DNA of 64,000 bases from Drechmeria coniospora (taxonomy: Eukaryota > Ascomycota > Sordariomycetes > Hypocreales > Ophiocordycipitaceae). How positions within the stretch are numbered: the first letter of the stretch is position 1; every line of letters starts with the position of its first letter. Positions 12,011-23,300 of this stretch are shown here, piece by piece. The position numbers and the translations under genes are program-made. Below the pieces are notes generated by a model. It was not told the origin of the DNA. It saw only the letters and a program-made list of their open reading frames with translations, and did not search any database. The stretch is from assembly GCF_001625195.1 (NCBI RefSeq), contig NC_054390.1:5553222-5617221 (forward strand), in the 5' to 3' direction.

Positions 12011-13027
12011 TTACTTACGTGTGGCAATTGTGGCAAGCATACGTGCAAGTCGTCCCTCGACGCATGTCGACAGGGTCATCGTATGAAGTGCCAGTCCCTC
12101 AACCCATGCAGGCTTGTTTCCGACGTGCCCATTGTTTCCATGTTGGAAGAGCGGGAGCCCATGTCATGCCGGTGACTGCTGCTGCTGCTTCTGCCGCCGC
12201 AGTTCGAGAGGCTCGTGACTGTGGCGGCCGGACCGGGTGACGGGTTGGTGAGTCAGGAACAGAAGATGACCGATTTGGGGGAATTGTGGCTTCCGTGCAA
12301 GGCTGCTGCGATGAGGGCCATTGCTGTCGCGGATGGGGGCAGAAAATGTCGATGCCTGGCCTGCTCGTGGACGGTGGCGGACGAGCAGAATAAGCAGGAT
12401 GCCGGCCGCTAGCGTGGTGACCCGGCGGGTGGCCGAGGCTTGGGCCGGGGTTCGGCTGGAGGTCCGACCGAGAATTGCCAAATCGGGACAGGGGACGTAC
12501 CGTCGGCCGCGGTGCCTTTGCGTCCTGGTCCTGACCTTTCCCGCCGGACATGTATTTATTCCACGACAGCGTTACACGGCAGCCGGTGAGATGCATCAAG
12601 TCGTCGAAGATCCTTGTCCCCGTCACATCCGTCAGCTCTCGAAATAGTGGTTCGTCTCCTCGAGCGCTGCCGACCTGCGTCCCGTCGCCTTCTCCCGAGG
12701 GTCGGTCACGGACGAACAGGGTGGTCCTGGTGCTTGCCCGTTGGCGGCTGTGCTGCCGGGATTGAGGAGGGTGAAGAGGGGTGGTGAAGAATGGATGGAC
12801 GGGTCGTCGGTGGCGATTGAACGGATACCGCGGAGCGCATGCGACTCCTCTGGAAAGTGTTTCGTGTTTGTCGGTAAGGACTCGAGGGACGTGTGCTCTC
12901 GTGGAGCTGGACCGCATTTGGCGGCTTGGGTGGCTGAGATGGTCATCCCCCTCCTCGCTTATACACTGTAGACGACGATCGGGGTATGACGCCCATGGTC
13001 CCCGAGAGCGCGCCGCACTATGTTTAT

Positions 13028-13138
13028 CCTGCTCATGGGCATGCTCGTCTGTCCTGTTCATGAGCATGCTCTGGTTGTCCTGTTCATGAGCATGCTCTGG
13101 TTGGCCTGTTCATGAGCATGCCCTGGTTGTCCTGTTCA
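13028..13138 (+). repeat. 26-base tandem repeat, about four copies
   Basis: Units at 13053-13078, 13079-13104 and 13105-13130 are almost identical (CCTGTTCATGAGCATGCTCT plus GGTTGT or GGTTGG). A diverged 25-base copy precedes them at 13028-13052 and a decayed partial copy follows. Each unit carries the nearly palindromic core TTCATGAGCATG. Confidence 0.9.
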
Positions 13139-13184
13139 ATCAGCACGCAATGCTTATTCTGCTCAGAACACAGTTATCATCATC

Positions 13185-13275
13185 CATCAACAACATCATC
13201 ATCTTCATCGTCATCGTCATCATCATCATCCATCATCGTCATCATCATCATCGCCATCGTCATCATCTGCTTCTT
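13185..13275 (+). repeat. CAT/CATCGT trinucleotide microsatellite
   Basis: Interrupted CAT, CGT and CATCATCATC triplets continue for about 90 bases. Read on the minus strand this gives Asp/Met runs. I find no gene that would use it. Confidence 0.85.
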
Positions 13276-15250
13276 GATATAGAAACATTGCTGGCTGCCT
13301 GGTCCTGCTGCCGCGCAGGCCCAACTGCGGGAACTTGTTGCGCGTGCTGCCCTTCTCCCGTCGATTTTCGGGGGGTTCAATTGTTCAATCGACGGCGCGC
13401 ACTTCCGCGCGCATGCACGTCCATCCGTGGGTGCCTGGTCCCGCTGCAACCTTCCGGGGTCGCATCTGCGACGTTACGCGGTTGCAATGGACGCTGGCAG
13501 CTACCCATCGCGGCGGATGGAGGGCAAGCTCACCAAGTACCATGCACGCGTGCAGCACATGTGCGACGTACGGAGGAGCTGTCACTCGCATGCCCATGCC
13601 GTCGCCCTACTGCTGTCATGCCCGTAGGCATCCTCTGGAAATATTCAGCGAGCGCCCGGAGAGGGATGCCATATCTTGTCGCCGGCGCCAACCATCCGTT
13701 CGCAAGCGCATGCACATGCCGCTGGTGGTACACACATGCAGACCCAAGCCAATTGGCCTTGCTGCTTGCTCGTTCAATCCGTAATGGATGCAACCGAGCC
13801 CACGCGATGCCGGCTTGACCTGGCCGGCTATCCATTTTCGTCGCTGGGACGAGAACGAGGCCTGCGTGATGGCTCCCCAACGAACGAGGAGCAGACAACC
13901 CGGAGACACTGGATCCTTAGACGCGCGTCAAGGTACATTCACACTTGGCCTGAGAATGAGCCCGTATTTGTACTGGTCGTGCTGAAGGTGTACGCAGTCC
14001 TGAGAAGCCAGGGCACGTTCGTGATCCGAGCCAGGTTGAGTCTCCAGTCGATGCAACCTCCACCATCCAGGCACGCCTACGGCAAGCCTTTGTCGCCTTC
14101 GGTGTTTGCCCGTCCATATGGAATGGGCTCCCTCTTCTCTACCAAAAGACCGATTAGGCTGCGAGCTCGGCCATCTCCATCTCCCGCCGGCCATGTCACA
14201 TGGAGAGGGGTAGTTTTGTTGTGCATAGCTGTTCAACTTGCGGTAAGAGCACGCCTCAGTGGTGCTGCTCTGGCTCTGGCCAGCAGTCTTGCTCAAGGCA
14301 CATCGGCCGGAGATGGTTATCTGGTCGGTTCTCGGTCATCCACGACGCGCGATTCAACCTCGGCGACGGGCGATGCACACCGTCACCATGGTCGTTCCAC
14401 GGTAGAAACTCGCGCGACCAAGCCGACGGAAGGCTAGGCGGTGGGAGGGGAAGGGCGAGTCCGAAGACATGGATTCGTCGAGGGAATGATCGAGGAAGGC
14501 GAATCGACAATATTCGCCCTTCATTCGACAGAGTCCTCGCCGTCTCCTCCGCTTCTCCCTCGCTTCGTTCAGCCGTCGGGTGTCGACGCCTGTTGGGCGC
14601 CAGGTGGCTTGGTTGGAGCGAACATGGATCGGGAGGGACTCGAATCGGATGCGTCCTACGCCGTGCTAGTGATTGCTTTGGCAAAGGGAGAAGGGAGCGG
14701 CGAACAGGTCGTGCAGCTCGTCGCTGGATAGCCTGCCAATGAGGAATTTCGGGACAGAACGGACGGGCGTATCATGCACGTAAGCGACAGCCGATTGGGG
14801 TTTTGGCCACCTTAGGCACTGGTTCCTTCGGGTGGAATAGGAGCCGAGGGGCCAATTCCGGCACGCCCCCGCCGCCGGGCGGGCTAACCGTCACCGCCTC
14901 GTTCGCCGTCCAGGCAAGGTTCTGCGGGGAGCAAAAGGACTTGCTGCTGCTAGCACCGATGCTACCTAGTACCACTAGATACCGCGACACGTAGCAGGGC
15001 GGGCTAGTACCGCAGCAGTGCGCACTAACAGCAGTACGTACTAGCACCGTTCATGTACCTGCAAGTGGCTATAAATTGTTCATGTGTTGGTGCGCTTCGA
15101 GCATTTACAGCACTCCGTACAGGCCTAGCCTGTCACGTCACCGCCGTGATTGAAATTCTTCCCACTGCCCTCCCCTCAAACACCTCATCGCCCACCTCGC
15201 AACGTCGATACCCTCGGCCTTGACCTGCACACGCAGACACGGCGACTCCG

Positions 15251-15318
15251 ATATATATATATATATATATACGATACCATACAGGCAATTTCATCTGGAT
15301 ATATATATATATATATAT
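15251..15318 (+). repeat. Two (AT)10 tracts separated by 28 bases, upstream of the ZIP gene
   Basis: Tract one is 15251-15270 and tract two 15299-15318. Each is self-complementary and they are complementary to each other, so a transcript could form a long AU hairpin with a loop of about 28 bases. They lie 137-204 bases upstream of the ATG at 15455, probably in the 5' leader, although the transcription start is not known. Confidence 0.85.
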
Positions 15319-15454
15319 TATATACATCCACATCGCCTAACCTTCCGTCGGCCCCTCGGAACCCGCATCGGCCCAGGCTCGACACCACTCGACAGGAAGA
15401 ATCGACGCAGGCCCGGACGGAGGAAGCAGGCGTCCAGGCACGCAAAGCAGCACC

Positions 15455-17239
15455 ATGATTTGCCTCAACAAGGCTGACGAGGGCACCTTCAGGCATCTCG
15501 CTTGGAACCAGAGCCCGCCTGCGCTGGCTGCGGACCAGACGACGCGGCAGGACCTCAACGGCATCTCGAACCTGCGCGAATATGTCGCCGCCGACCAGGA
15601 CGACGTCGGCGGTGGCGGCGGCGGCGTCGGTGCCCTGGGCCCTGGAGCGGCCGCGGCATCGGATGCAAAGTTGCGGCGTGACCGTCTGGCCTCCGTGCCG
15701 GATGCGGGACGACGGTCTGACGGTGAGATGGGCGTTCCCTCCATTCCGCCGACGGCTGTCCGCTAACGCACTCGTCTGCCAGGACTGTCCTCGCATCCCA
15801 ACGAGGTGACCGCCGCTGAGCCTCGCCTTCTCTGGGCATCGTCCCGGCTCTGGAGCTGGACGACCTGGATCCTCTCCGTTCTCTTCTTTTCCTGCCTGAT
15901 TTCGTCCCTCGCCCCCCGCATCGGCTCGACGTTCCGGAACGACGTTGCCGACATCGGCCCCGACCCTCGTCCTCGCCACCATGGCCGGCCCATCCGTCCT
16001 CTCGAGCCTCCCGAGCTCGCCGGGCTGAGCAGACGGTCGACGTGCGCGACGGGCGGCGTCGACAAGACAAAGTACGACATACCCCTTCACGCCGGCGCCC
16101 TCTTCATCATCTGGTTCGTCTCCACCCTCGGCTGCGCGTTCCCCCTCCTCGCCACCAAGTTTCCGGGCTTGCGCATCCCGCGACGCTTCTTCTTCGCCAT
16201 CCGCCACTTCGGCACCGGCGTCCTCATCGCCACCGCCTTTGTCCACCTGCTCCCGACCGCCTTCATCTCGCTCGGGAACCCGTGCCTCGGCAGCTTCTGG
16301 ACCAACGATTACCAGGCCATGCCGGGCGCCATTGCCCTCGCCTCCATCTTCCTCATCACCGTCATCGAGATGATATTTCACCCCGCTCGCCACGAGTCCT
16401 CTCCGCCCATCGAAGCCGGTCCCGTCGTCGACGGGAACGGCCATGCCACGGCCCAGGCGCCGCCGTCCAAGGCGGGTCACATGTGCTCCAGCACCGCCAT
16501 GCTCCCCTTCCGGGACATGGGCCCCCTCCGCGGTCGCTCATCTAGCATGGGCCAGGAACTCTCCCAGATGAACCAGACGCCCCCCCGAGCCCAACGCGCC
16601 GTCGCCGGCGAGGACATTGCCGTCGTCTTCGACCAGGACGACGTCACCGACGTCGACGCCAAGGCCACGCCCGACGCCAAGGCCGACAGCAGTCTGGACG
16701 GAAGCAACGGCTCCTTTGCCGAGCCTCAAATCTCGCCCGAGATGAAGCGCCGCAAGGAGCGGCTCCAGTGCATCCTGCTCGAGATGGGCATCCTCTTCCA
16801 CAGCGTCTTCATCGGCATGGCCCTCAGCGTCTCCATCGGCAGCGACTTCATCGTCCTGCTCATCGCCATCGTCTTCCACCAGACCTTTGAAGGTCTCGCC
16901 CTCGGCTCACGCATCGCCGCCATCGAGTGGGAGGGGAAGCGGTGGCAGCCTTGGCTCATGGCCCTCGCCTACGGCTGCACCACGCCGCTCGGCCAGGCCA
17001 TCGGTCTCGCCACCCACACCCTCTACAGCCCGGACTCGGAGGTTGGCCTCATCGTCGTCGGCGTCATGAATGCCATCTCGGCCGGTCTCCTGACCTTTGC
17101 CTCGCTTGTCGAGCTCCTCTCCGAGGACTTTCTCAGCGACGAGAGCTGGAGGTACCTGCGTGGGAAGCAGCGCGTCATCGCCTGCATCCTCGTCTTCCTC
17201 GGCGCCTTCTTCATGAGCCTCGTCGGCGCGTGGGCGTAA
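15455..17239 (+). CDS. ZIP-family zinc/metal transporter
   Basis: Two exons (15455-15722, 15783-17239) give 574 residues. After an N-terminal extension with a Gly-rich run, a first hydrophobic segment (WTTWILSVLFFSCLISSLA) leads to CATGGVDKTKYDIPLHAGAL, which begins the ZIP core. ZIP-typical features follow: HFGTGVLIATAFVHLLPTAF, then IEMIFHP. A cytosolic variable loop of about 110 residues comes next. Then comes the metal-site helix pair LFHSVFIGMALSVSIG and IVFHQTFEGLALGSR, whose His and Glu residues form the binuclear metal centre in ZIP proteins. The protein ends with membrane helices (ISAGLLTFASLVELLS, ILVFLGAFFMSLVGAWA). The loop is poor in His compared with many ZIPs. Zinc is the usual substrate of fungal members, but iron or manganese cannot be excluded. 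The short intron is supported because exon 2 has no ATG before the first membrane span. Confidence 0.9.
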
Positions 17240-17743
17240 CGGAAGGGATGGTGGCGGAAGTAGAGGGAATGGAAAGCGTACATGTTCGCATTTGCCCTGC
17301 TCGCAGGAGCCATCATGCGGCCGTCGAGCGCCATTCTCTGCGCCATGGTCTGCAAGGGGCCGCGAGCGGAAACCAGCATGATATTTTTGTCCAAAGCCAT
17401 CTTGGCATGGCGTGTGCTCCGGGATGAGACCGAATGGAGTCCGACACTCCGCCCATCAACATTCACTCTTCGTCATCGTGTCGTACGTTTTGCCGCGCAA
17501 GCGTGTCCACTGTCATTTTCCATGTTGGATTTCGCCCTCACGTTGCCCGTCGCCGTCGTGGACATGCAGCGATGGATAGGTGAGAGAGCCACACGGCGGT
17601 CTTTCCAACAAAGACCACACCCTCTGCATGCGGTTGCATGCAACTGCGTAGGGACGAATGCAGATAGATAGCCTTTTTTTTCTTCATAGCCGCTTCATGA
17701 GACAGCTGCCCTCAATATAGTTATTTTCCCATCCAGGCCCCAG
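17240..17743. other. Convergent 3' intergenic region
   Basis: About 0.5 kb between the ends of the ZIP gene (+) and the oxygenase gene (-). I see no gene or notable repeat. Confidence 0.5.
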
Positions 17744-18999
17744 CTATGACACCGTGTTCTTGGCCACGACGCCCCGCGCAAACTCGCCAAACGTCAGGTG
17801 CTGCTCAATGTCCACCTCCTCCCCGAGGTTGGGCTGGGTGAAGACGGCGAGGGTGTTGCGGGCGACGCGGCCATCGCTCACGCTCGCGCGCACGCCCCGG
17901 ACGAAATGCGGCACCGCCTTGAACCGCCCGGCCGTGATGCGCTCGAGCGCCTCGCCCGTCTGGAAGGCGATGCAATCCCGCGGAATCTTGACCTGCACTG
18001 TCTCTCCCGTCCGAGACTTGATGTACAGCCCCGCCGACGGGTCCGGCGACGCCGCGAGCTCGTCGAGGGGTGGCAGGGAGGCACCGGCGGCACCGGCGGC
18101 GACGTCGGCCGGAACGGCCGGGGAGACCTTTTGTTCGTCGATGAACATGGCAGACGTGAGACCGGTGAGGCAGCCGTGGTCGAGGTGGGTCGCGCACCAG
18201 TCATCCTCGGACGTGCCGTCGTTGTGGTCAAGCCCCTGGGGGAAGTAGTGCAGCAGGCGTGCCTTGGTCGTGTTGGACGTGCTCACGACGTGCTCGAGGT
18301 AGCCTTTGGGATAGCCCTGAATCTCCTTTTCGGCAAAACGATCGCAGGCACGGGCGACGAGGACGGCGACGTCGATGATGAGCTTGCAGAGGTCCGTCAC
18401 CGCCGGCTTGAAGCCGGGGAGCACCTGCTCCGACGGCCACAGGTTGGCCGAGAGGTACTCCGGGAACGTTGTCGGAGAGAAGTCGGCCGTGGGCTTGGCG
18501 CACTCCAGACTGGCGTCGACGTAGAAGGCGCAGTTGGCGTAGTAGGATCCCTTGAAAGTGTCTGCCCGCCCGTCCGCCAGCGTTTCCTTACCGAGAGACC
18601 AGCCGGTAAGGTACTTGGCCTTGACGTTTTCCAGCTTTTCTGGTGCCGCGAAGCATTAGCACAGCACGGTGCATGATGGCCCATCGCGCGAGCCGGAACA
18701 GCCGTCATGGGTCCCCACCTAGTTCTGCTGCAGGCAAGTTTCCGAGGTACGATGCGTATGAGAGCGCGATGCGTCGGAGTTGGCCAAACTCCTGCGGCAC
18801 ATCCTTGACGACCAGGATGCCGAGCGAGTCGGGCCCGAAGGCCTGCTGCAGGGTCTCGAAGGAGACGGAACCTGTGGCAGCATACCGTAAGCGACATGCT
18901 CTACTTCGTCCCGGCTAGAGTGAGAGGTGGTGGGGTCGTGATGATACCTCGAACGAGGTCCTCGAGAGACACCGTCACAGCTTGAGCTTGCGTTGTCAT
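17744..18999 (-). CDS. 2-oxoglutarate/Fe(II)-dependent oxygenase, isopenicillin N synthase-like
   Basis: Three exons (18999-18948, 18871-18719, 18639-17744) give 366 residues. The double-stranded beta-helix iron site is visible: His and Asp in the CATHLDHG motif, and the distal His in VPHFVRG. The downstream RNTLAVFTQPN would supply the Arg that usually binds 2-oxoglutarate (R-x-S/T type). The first exon is only 17 codons plus one base, and the joined sequence LVRGSVSFETLQQAFGPDSLGILVV is continuous with the family's usual N-terminal beta strand. No signal peptide is seen, so it is probably cytosolic. The substrate is unknown. The family includes dioxygenases of secondary metabolism as well as conserved proteins without known substrates. 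It is divergent from FRG1, with about 400 bases shared upstream. Confidence 0.85.
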
Positions 19000-19402
19000 T
19001 TTCGGGCGGCCGAGATTTGACGAAGGGATCGGGATTTGGTGGGAGAGAAAAAGAAAAGGAAATAAATTCGGGAGAGAATCATGAGGGCAAAAAAAAAAGA
19101 TTAGAGAATGAAAGAATACACGGCCAAGTTGCCCGATCAGCAAAGCGTTCAACGAGCCCAAGCCGCCGTCAGTCGACTTCGGCGCCACGAACCCGCCATG
19201 TCGAGCTAGGCTCCTGCCTCCCGAGTGACAGCATATTAGCCTGGAGCGGGGGAGGGGCATGGCTGGCGGCCAATTAATGACTGCTTACGTAACGAGGAAC
19301 GGATGGAGCTCGCCGCATCCCGATCGCCAGGTGAGACGTCGATGGCAGGACCAGCATCGCCAATACCGACGCAACCCGCCAAGATAGCGAAGAGTCGTCA
19401 CC
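19000..19402. promoter_or_regulatory. Shared upstream region of the oxygenase and FRG1 genes
   Basis: About 400 bases between divergent start codons. It is purine-rich on the plus strand around 19020-19110 (GGGAGAGAAAAAGAAAAGGAAA, then an A9 run near 19089-19097). I cannot assign specific factor sites. Confidence 0.4.
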
Positions 19403-20329
19403 ATGGTCAAGCCGCTGACCTTCAAAGGCGACAAGAAAGCGAAGAAGAGAAAGCGCGAGAGGGACGGTGACAAGGCCGGCAATGACGACGACGGCACGAG
19501 GGGGACGAAGCAGCTGCAGAAAAAGACGGACGATGGCGACGAGGCGAGCGACGACAGCTGGGTCTCTGCCGACGTGGCCCTCGACGTGGTAGGGCCCGTC
19601 ATGATCGTGCTGCCGACGGACAAGCCCTCGGCGCTGGCATGCGACGCGAGCGGAAAGGTCTTTGCCATGGCCATCGAGAACACGGTCGAGGGGAACCCGA
19701 CGACGGCCGAACCGCACGACGTACGGCAGGTCTGGGTGGCGCACAAGATATCCGGGACGGACCACCATCGGTTCAAGGGGCATCATGGACGGTACGTCGT
19801 CGGCCACCTCACCCTCGCCCCAGCCGGTACCGAGGCGGGCAGGACCGACAGCAGCTCGATGACTGACTTGGCTTGCCCACACCGCAGGTACCTCTCATGT
19901 GACAAGATTGGCATACTCTCGGCCACGTCGGAAGCCGTCTCGCCGCTCGAGTGCTTTTCCGTCATCGCCACGGCCGACACACCCGGGACGTTCCAGCTGC
20001 AGACGCTGCGCGACACGCTGCTGGCCATCAAGCCGTCGACGTCGTCCAAGGCCAACGCGCCGCCGGCCGAGGTGCGTGGCGACGCCGACACCATCAGCTT
20101 CAACACGACGCTGCGCATCCGCATGCAGGCGCGCTTCAAGCCCAAGCTCAAAGCATCCAAGGAAGAGAAGTCGCTGGCCAAGATCAGCCGTCGCGAGCTC
20201 GAGGACGCCGCCGGACGAAGGTTGAACGAGGACGAGGTCAAGGTGCTCAAGAGGGCGCGTCGGGAGGGAGACTATCACGAGAAGCTTCTGGACATCAAGG
20301 TCAAGGGCAAGCACGACAAGTTTGCGTGA
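19403..20329 (+). CDS. FRG1-like protein
   Basis: Exons 19403-19791 and 19888-20329 give 276 residues; human FRG1 is about 258. A lysine/arginine-rich N-terminus (KKAKKRKRERDGDK) looks like a nuclear or nucleolar signal and is followed by an acidic patch. The core is a beta-trefoil-type fold: KVFAMAIENTVEGNPTTAEP, then FKGHHGRYLSCDKIGILSA after splicing, ECFSVIA, and the C-terminal helix with ISRRELEDAAGRRLNEDEVK and a final basic KVKGKHDKF. FRG1 is an actin- and RNA-associated nuclear protein linked to pre-mRNA and rRNA processing. The 96-base intron keeps the frame open, so an unspliced read would add 32 residues; splicing restores the conserved GRYLSCDK block. Confidence 0.9.
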   Translation: MVKPLTFKGDKKAKKRKRERDGDKAGNDDDGTRGTKQLQKKTDDGDEASDDSWVSADVALDVVGPVMIVLPTDKPSALACDASGKVFAMAIENTVEGNPTTAEPHDVRQVWVAHKISGTDHHRFKGHHGRYVVGHLTLAPAGTEAGRTDSSSMTDLACPHRRYLSCDKIGILSATSEAVSPLECFSVIATADTPGTFQLQTLRDTLLAIKPSTSSKANAPPAEVRGDADTISFNTTLRIRMQARFKPKLKASKEEKSLAKISRRELEDAAGRRLNEDEVKVLKRARREGDYHEKLLDIKVKGKHDKFA

Positions 20330-23300
20330 TGCGTCGAGAGCAGACCGTGCAGCTGGACAAGCGGAACGAAAAGATGCCTCACCTTGGCACGCGCCCCGAC
20401 GATGCCATGCCCGTCAACCGAAGAGCCGATTCCGCGGAATCATCCAACCCGGAGGCATTCTCGTGCCCGTCCAGCGCCGTCGGAATGGGGCATTGCGTGA
20501 ATGTCGATGAACAGGTGTCGACGGAACGATGCAGGAACGGCCTGGGCGTGATTGCACGGTCCGTGAAGCACAGTCCGGCCGGAGCAAAGTCTAGCGTGGG
20601 GTATCCAGGCCGAAAGGACGAGTCGGGTTGCGGGCATGAAGACAGGAAGAAGCCGCGTGCTGCCAATCTAGAAGCTTGTTCGCACATGGAGGTCCCCGGG
20701 TGGAACAGACGAGGCTGGCGTGTGAGACAGAGAGGGTGCACAGTTGGTCGTGCATGATATTCCATCTGCTTCTTGGATGGCCAGCGTTGACCGGTCAGAG
20801 GCATCGTCGACACCATTTGCGGAGGGTGGGGACAATTCGCTCGGGATTGTCTTGGACGATGCATCCATCGATGACACTCGACGGCAAGGTTGCCACGACC
20901 GGGGGCCATCAACAGACTCATCACCTGTTCGCCCGATGCGTGCCGGGGACCAGCCAGCCACGCTTGCCGTGGATATGACTGCCGCTGGTGGGATCAAGGT
21001 TGCGGCTCGGCATTTTGCCGTCTCATGAGCTACTGCTTGCATTCCACATGCCGGTCGTCGTTGACGAGGAATGAGCCGCTGCATCTTGCTCGGCAAGGGA
21101 ATGGATGGAAGGATGCAGATGGACTTTGCTGTGCCAGAAGGTTTCAGGGCGAAGTGAGCCACATGCGATTAATTACTCCGTACATGCAGATCCTCCGCAC
21201 AGTGAGTAGAAATATGTCTCTATCGCCAGCCAGGTATCTTCCCCACGTTCACACCAGGAAAAGCGACTTCGATGCGATATACACCTTCCTGCCCCCCAGT
21301 GCATCAGTACTTTGTAGTACAAGTATGCACTTTGAGGAGGTCTTCACCGCTGAAGACAAATTCGTACGCGCATCGATGTACGGCCATGCTGCGGATATCT
21401 ACGCGGGCCTTGGATCCTAGTCACATGGACGGAGTTGGTGCTCTCCATCTTCTTGGTTGCATGATTACTCAAGCATTTTGATGAAGCATGCAGAGAATGA
21501 TGTCATTCCGACAGAGTGCCTAGGGCCTCCCCTAGCTCCAACTGCAGGGTACGCCGAACTGCCTGCCTCTGTACCACTAGTTGGGTACAATTGCACTGCA
21601 AGTACAACGTACGCCAGTAACAAACAATAATTCCGGAGCACTCCGTATTCCGTAATTGCTTGGTTGCTGGTATGCGAACGTACAAAGTACGGAATACGGA
21701 GTAATTAAGTAAGTACCTATGTATGCGTATTAGTCAAGCACAGGCATCACAACGCTAGGTACCGCCTCGTACAGTACACCTACGACGACTTGTCAAGACA
21801 AGTACTGGTTAGTGTTGCATGCAAGTACAGTACACGCAAGCAAATGTGGCAACTAAGAGTCCTCCTCTCGTGGTCAAAAGTGCCGACCCTACCCTCCTGT
21901 CGTCAATGACCATTTATTCCATCCCTCCCCTCCTCGTTGGGAAATGTCTTTCTTTCCCAGTGCCGAGGGAGTATTCTATTCTGCACCCAGGTGTGCATTT
22001 AGATCCCTTTGATGATGTCTGTGCCGGGACAGGACAGTGAGTTCTCGGCATTGTGACCTTGATGCGTGTGTTCGAGTCGCATCGCAAAGGGAAGAACAAG
22101 CAATGCGTTCGAGTCAAATTACATGGTCATGCTTGGCAGCCTGTATCATGACACACCCGACAGCAACCCCACGCCCGCCTCGTTGCGCCACCAAATTTTG
22201 CAGGGCGGCGCACGGCACGCAAAGGTCTCAGTCGAATGCCGAAGGCCAAAGAAGGGTCCTTGAAGTCCCGGAGCCGCTGGCTCGTAACCGGCAAGCCACT
22301 GACTGAGCTTGGACCAGACTGTTGGAGTGCAAGGGCGTCGGCCGAGGACGAGTCACCGCACCGTATGCTGCTACAGTACAGGTACTGTGCATGCACGAAG
22401 TCAGTAACCCTCTTTGCTACTACTTCCGTAAGTAAATACTGGTACTACTTGCATGGTGATGAGCACCAACTTGCACCGTCCGGGTACGGCATGGGCAGAA
22501 CGGCCAGCAGCCAGGCTTGCGCTGCATCGGTGCTCTGCAAGCTGCAATGTGTCCAAATCAACCATCATGCTCGCGACCTCTTGGGCTTGTCGCATAACCA
22601 GTACCTGTTGGTCTTACTATCCGTTGCGTCTGAACGGCCTCCCCCTTGCTGTTGTTTGCAAGTAGTCTGTCACCCTCGAATGGCAATCGATTCACGTATG
22701 CAGAATGCGGAGGACGCGCTCAGACGTGGAGTCCTCGGCTTCCGTGAGCGGGCCGCCAGACCGACAGGCAAACGAATTCCGTGGCAAGCTGTTGTCTTCA
22801 CTCTTGGTTGCGGCGTTCATGCACAGTGACCATGATCATGGCGAGTCGAGCCATTGATTTTCCTCGACAATCTTGCAGCGTCGGGTCCCGGTTCAAGCGA
22901 GATGTCCAAAGCAAGAAAAGGCAAAAAGCAAAATACGTTGGCGACTCCTCGCCCGCTTGCATCGTCGGCCAAATCCATCTCCTCGGGAACGACTGCTTGC
23001 CCCGTCGCCGTGACCTGGAGAGGTTTGTGCGCCGACGGAGGCATCAAAGTCGCACGCTACACGATCGTGATGAATATTTTGCCCCAGAAATGGACCGTTC
23101 GTCGCTCCATGATACGTTGCGGCAACGGAAGCGGCATTGCGCTGCTGCCGTGACGGAATGAGCATGTGTTCGTGATGGCTTCAACGGTCAGACAGTGCGA
23201 ATATACTCGGCACTGTAGAAGCCGCCAGGGGCCAACGACCAGTGCAGCTGACGAAAGACTGGTTCTGGGCGCGGCCACGGCGCTGGAAACGCGCGTTTGG

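Larger units (their letters stand above)
10996..15454. other. Gene-poor island with microsatellites
   Basis: About 4.5 kb between the divergent P450 (-) and ZIP (+) genes. Long open frames exist, the largest 322 codons at 12099-13067 minus, but their composition is Arg/Pro/Ser/His-rich as expected of antisense or GC-rich random sequence, and I recognise no domain. The stretch holds a degenerate ATGTGA-type repeat (about 11805-12010), a 26-base tandem repeat (13028-13138), a CAT/CATCGT microsatellite (about 13185-13275) and two (AT)10 tracts just upstream of the ZIP gene. Confidence 0.5.

Noticed and set aside
12099..13067. Open frame of 322 codons on the minus strand
   Set aside because: Arg/Pro/Ser/His-rich with no recognised domain, begins inside the 26-base tandem repeat, and lies in GC-rich DNA where stop codons are scarce. 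A short stretch (TGTRIFDDLMHLTGC) looks protein-like, but that is not enough. A transcript would change this.
13676..14437. Open frame of 253 codons on the plus strand
   Set aside because: No domain, mixed composition typical of GC-rich intergenic sequence, and no splice partners.
15185..16480. 431-codon open frame antisense to the ZIP gene
   Set aside because: Shadow of the ZIP coding strand; it is Gly/Ala/Arg/Glu-rich and reads a YIYIYI run through the AT tracts.
9318..20329. Possible secondary-metabolite cluster (P450, 2-oxoglutarate oxygenase, transporter)
   Set aside because: No backbone synthase is present, the genes are separated by a gene-poor 4.5 kb, and FRG1 and a ZIP transporter lie between or beside them.
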